A stretch of DNA of 64,000 bases from NCBI RefSeq assembly GCF_035582795.1, contig NC_134368.1:8347501-8411500 (forward strand), written 5' to 3'. Under the pieces are notes generated by a model. It had not been told where the DNA came from and made no database searches. It worked only from the letters and a program-made list of their open reading frames with translations. Every line of letters starts with the position of its first letter. Position 1 is the first letter of the stretch. Positions 37,329 to 64,000 of the stretch are shown in pieces. Source of the DNA: Mycteria americana. Lineage: Eukaryota; Chordata; Aves; Ciconiiformes; Ciconiidae. The position numbers were made by a program, and so were the translations under genes.

Positions 37329-38058
37329 AGCCTACCACATTACCAGGAAGGAATCAATGTAGGCAATGAAATGCTGCTACTTTTCAGTAGTCTAGTGCCT
37401 TTTCCGCATACCACCAATAATATATACTTTAACTGGTGACAAAAAGCACAATGCTCGTTTATACAAAACCTTTTTTTTTCCTCAAAATCTCTTTGCAAGG
37501 TTGTCTTCATTTTGAAATAAGGGAATTCATGCCAAAATTAGGAGAAACTGTTTTTCTTTTGTTTACTAAATTATTCTAAAAAATAAGACAAGCAGGTAGA
37601 AAAAACAATGCACTGTGTGGCGTAGAAAGAAAAATGGGAAAAATTCATTGTCCTGAGAAGTTTGCCAACTGCCTCATTTTTGGGCATGTTTTAAAATATA
37701 AAAGAAAGGATTTTTAATCTCAAAATTGGTTTGTTGAATGCCTCCCTTATGTTTTTCCTTGTTGACAGCTAAGCAAACAAACCCTTTTTAATGTTCTAAA
37801 AACTGTACACAGACAAGTACATTCATGATATAATTAACTACTAACTTCTCTTGCTTAACAAAGAACCCATAGGACACAGAAACAGTGAATCAGTCCACTG
37901 GACAGGGACAAACTACAATTTATACGGAGGAAAAAATGTTTCCAAATCTTCTTTTTGTCTCCCACCTTTTCCTTTTATACTGTATATTGGACCAGTTTCT
38001 AAAATAATAATCGTCTCCTCCTGTAAGTTCATGGTTTTGCCTTTAATCAAAATCCAGG

Positions 38059-38086
38059 GTTTTGTTTTGTTTTGTTTGTTTGTTTT
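38059..38086. repeat. (TTTTG)n/(TTTG)n simple repeat in the CTBP1 3' UTR
   Basis: TTTTG units followed by TTTG units, reading CAAA/CAAAA on the transcript, shortly after the stop codon. Confidence 0.9.
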
Positions 38087-38136
38087 CCACACGCTGAAGT
38101 TGAAATCTCCGATGTTGGGAATGCTGTTTTCGTAGG

Positions 38137-64000
<25,864 letters not shown>

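Larger units (their letters stand above)
36860..38136 (-). other. CTBP1: CTBP1 3' untranslated region (left end estimated)
   Basis: This sequence follows the CTBP1 stop codon directly. It is AT-rich with no open frame of note. A CAAAA/CAAA simple repeat sits about 50-80 nt after the stop (38059-38086). Candidate AATAAA signals on the minus strand lie at 37265-37260, 37092-37087 and 36884-36879. The last has U/GU-rich sequence about 40-60 nt beyond it and gives a 3' UTR of about 1.27 kb. The true end was not determined; several ends may be used. Confidence 0.65.

Overview
The window reads as vertebrate nuclear DNA, most likely from a bird. It is AT-rich and intron-rich with no operon-like packing. 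It carries CR1 LINE 3' ends in the arrangement typical of birds and related sauropsids, plus very degraded older CR1/L3-like LINE remnants. A turtle or crocodilian cannot be excluded from sequence alone.

The one confidently recognised gene is CTBP1 (C-terminal-binding protein 1, an NAD(H)-dependent transcriptional co-repressor). It lies on the minus strand in the right part of the window. Its last six coding exons are at 60094-59888, 53955-53741, 49791-49661, 47468-47341, 44104-43987 and 38320-38137. All have canonical GT/AG splice sites, all phases join, and together they encode about 327 residues from mid-protein to the stop codon. The first ~113 residues, the 5' UTR and the promoter are not visible and should lie beyond base 64000. 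The 3' UTR runs left from 38136, probably to about 36860. Two of the acceptors are tandem: a 6-nt pair at the fourth visible exon and a NAGNAG at the last exon. They predict small in-frame isoforms.

Bases 1 to about 36860 contain no gene I can support. They hold an old minus-strand CR1-like LINE (about 1151-2755), three plus-strand CR1 fragments (8461-8545, 9027-9368, 12096-12323), another ancient interspersed repeat (about 13015-13335), simple repeats, and short palindromic or motif-rich sites that could be regulatory. The open frames here (up to 208 codons) resemble nothing I know and look like chance.

The most noteworthy non-coding observations are: a perfect 14-bp inverted repeat whose arms are canonical NF-kappaB-type sites (21333-21372); a 38-bp inverted repeat, 37/38 identical, bounding 466 bp (18953-19418); a strong CTCF core match (29831-29842); a homeodomain-rich palindrome cluster (27693-27734); a G-quadruplex/C-tract just upstream of the tandem-acceptor exon (47511-47542); and a 71-bp direct duplication in a CTBP1 intron (58007-58077 and 58453-58523). 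I found no evidence of a new multi-gene system.
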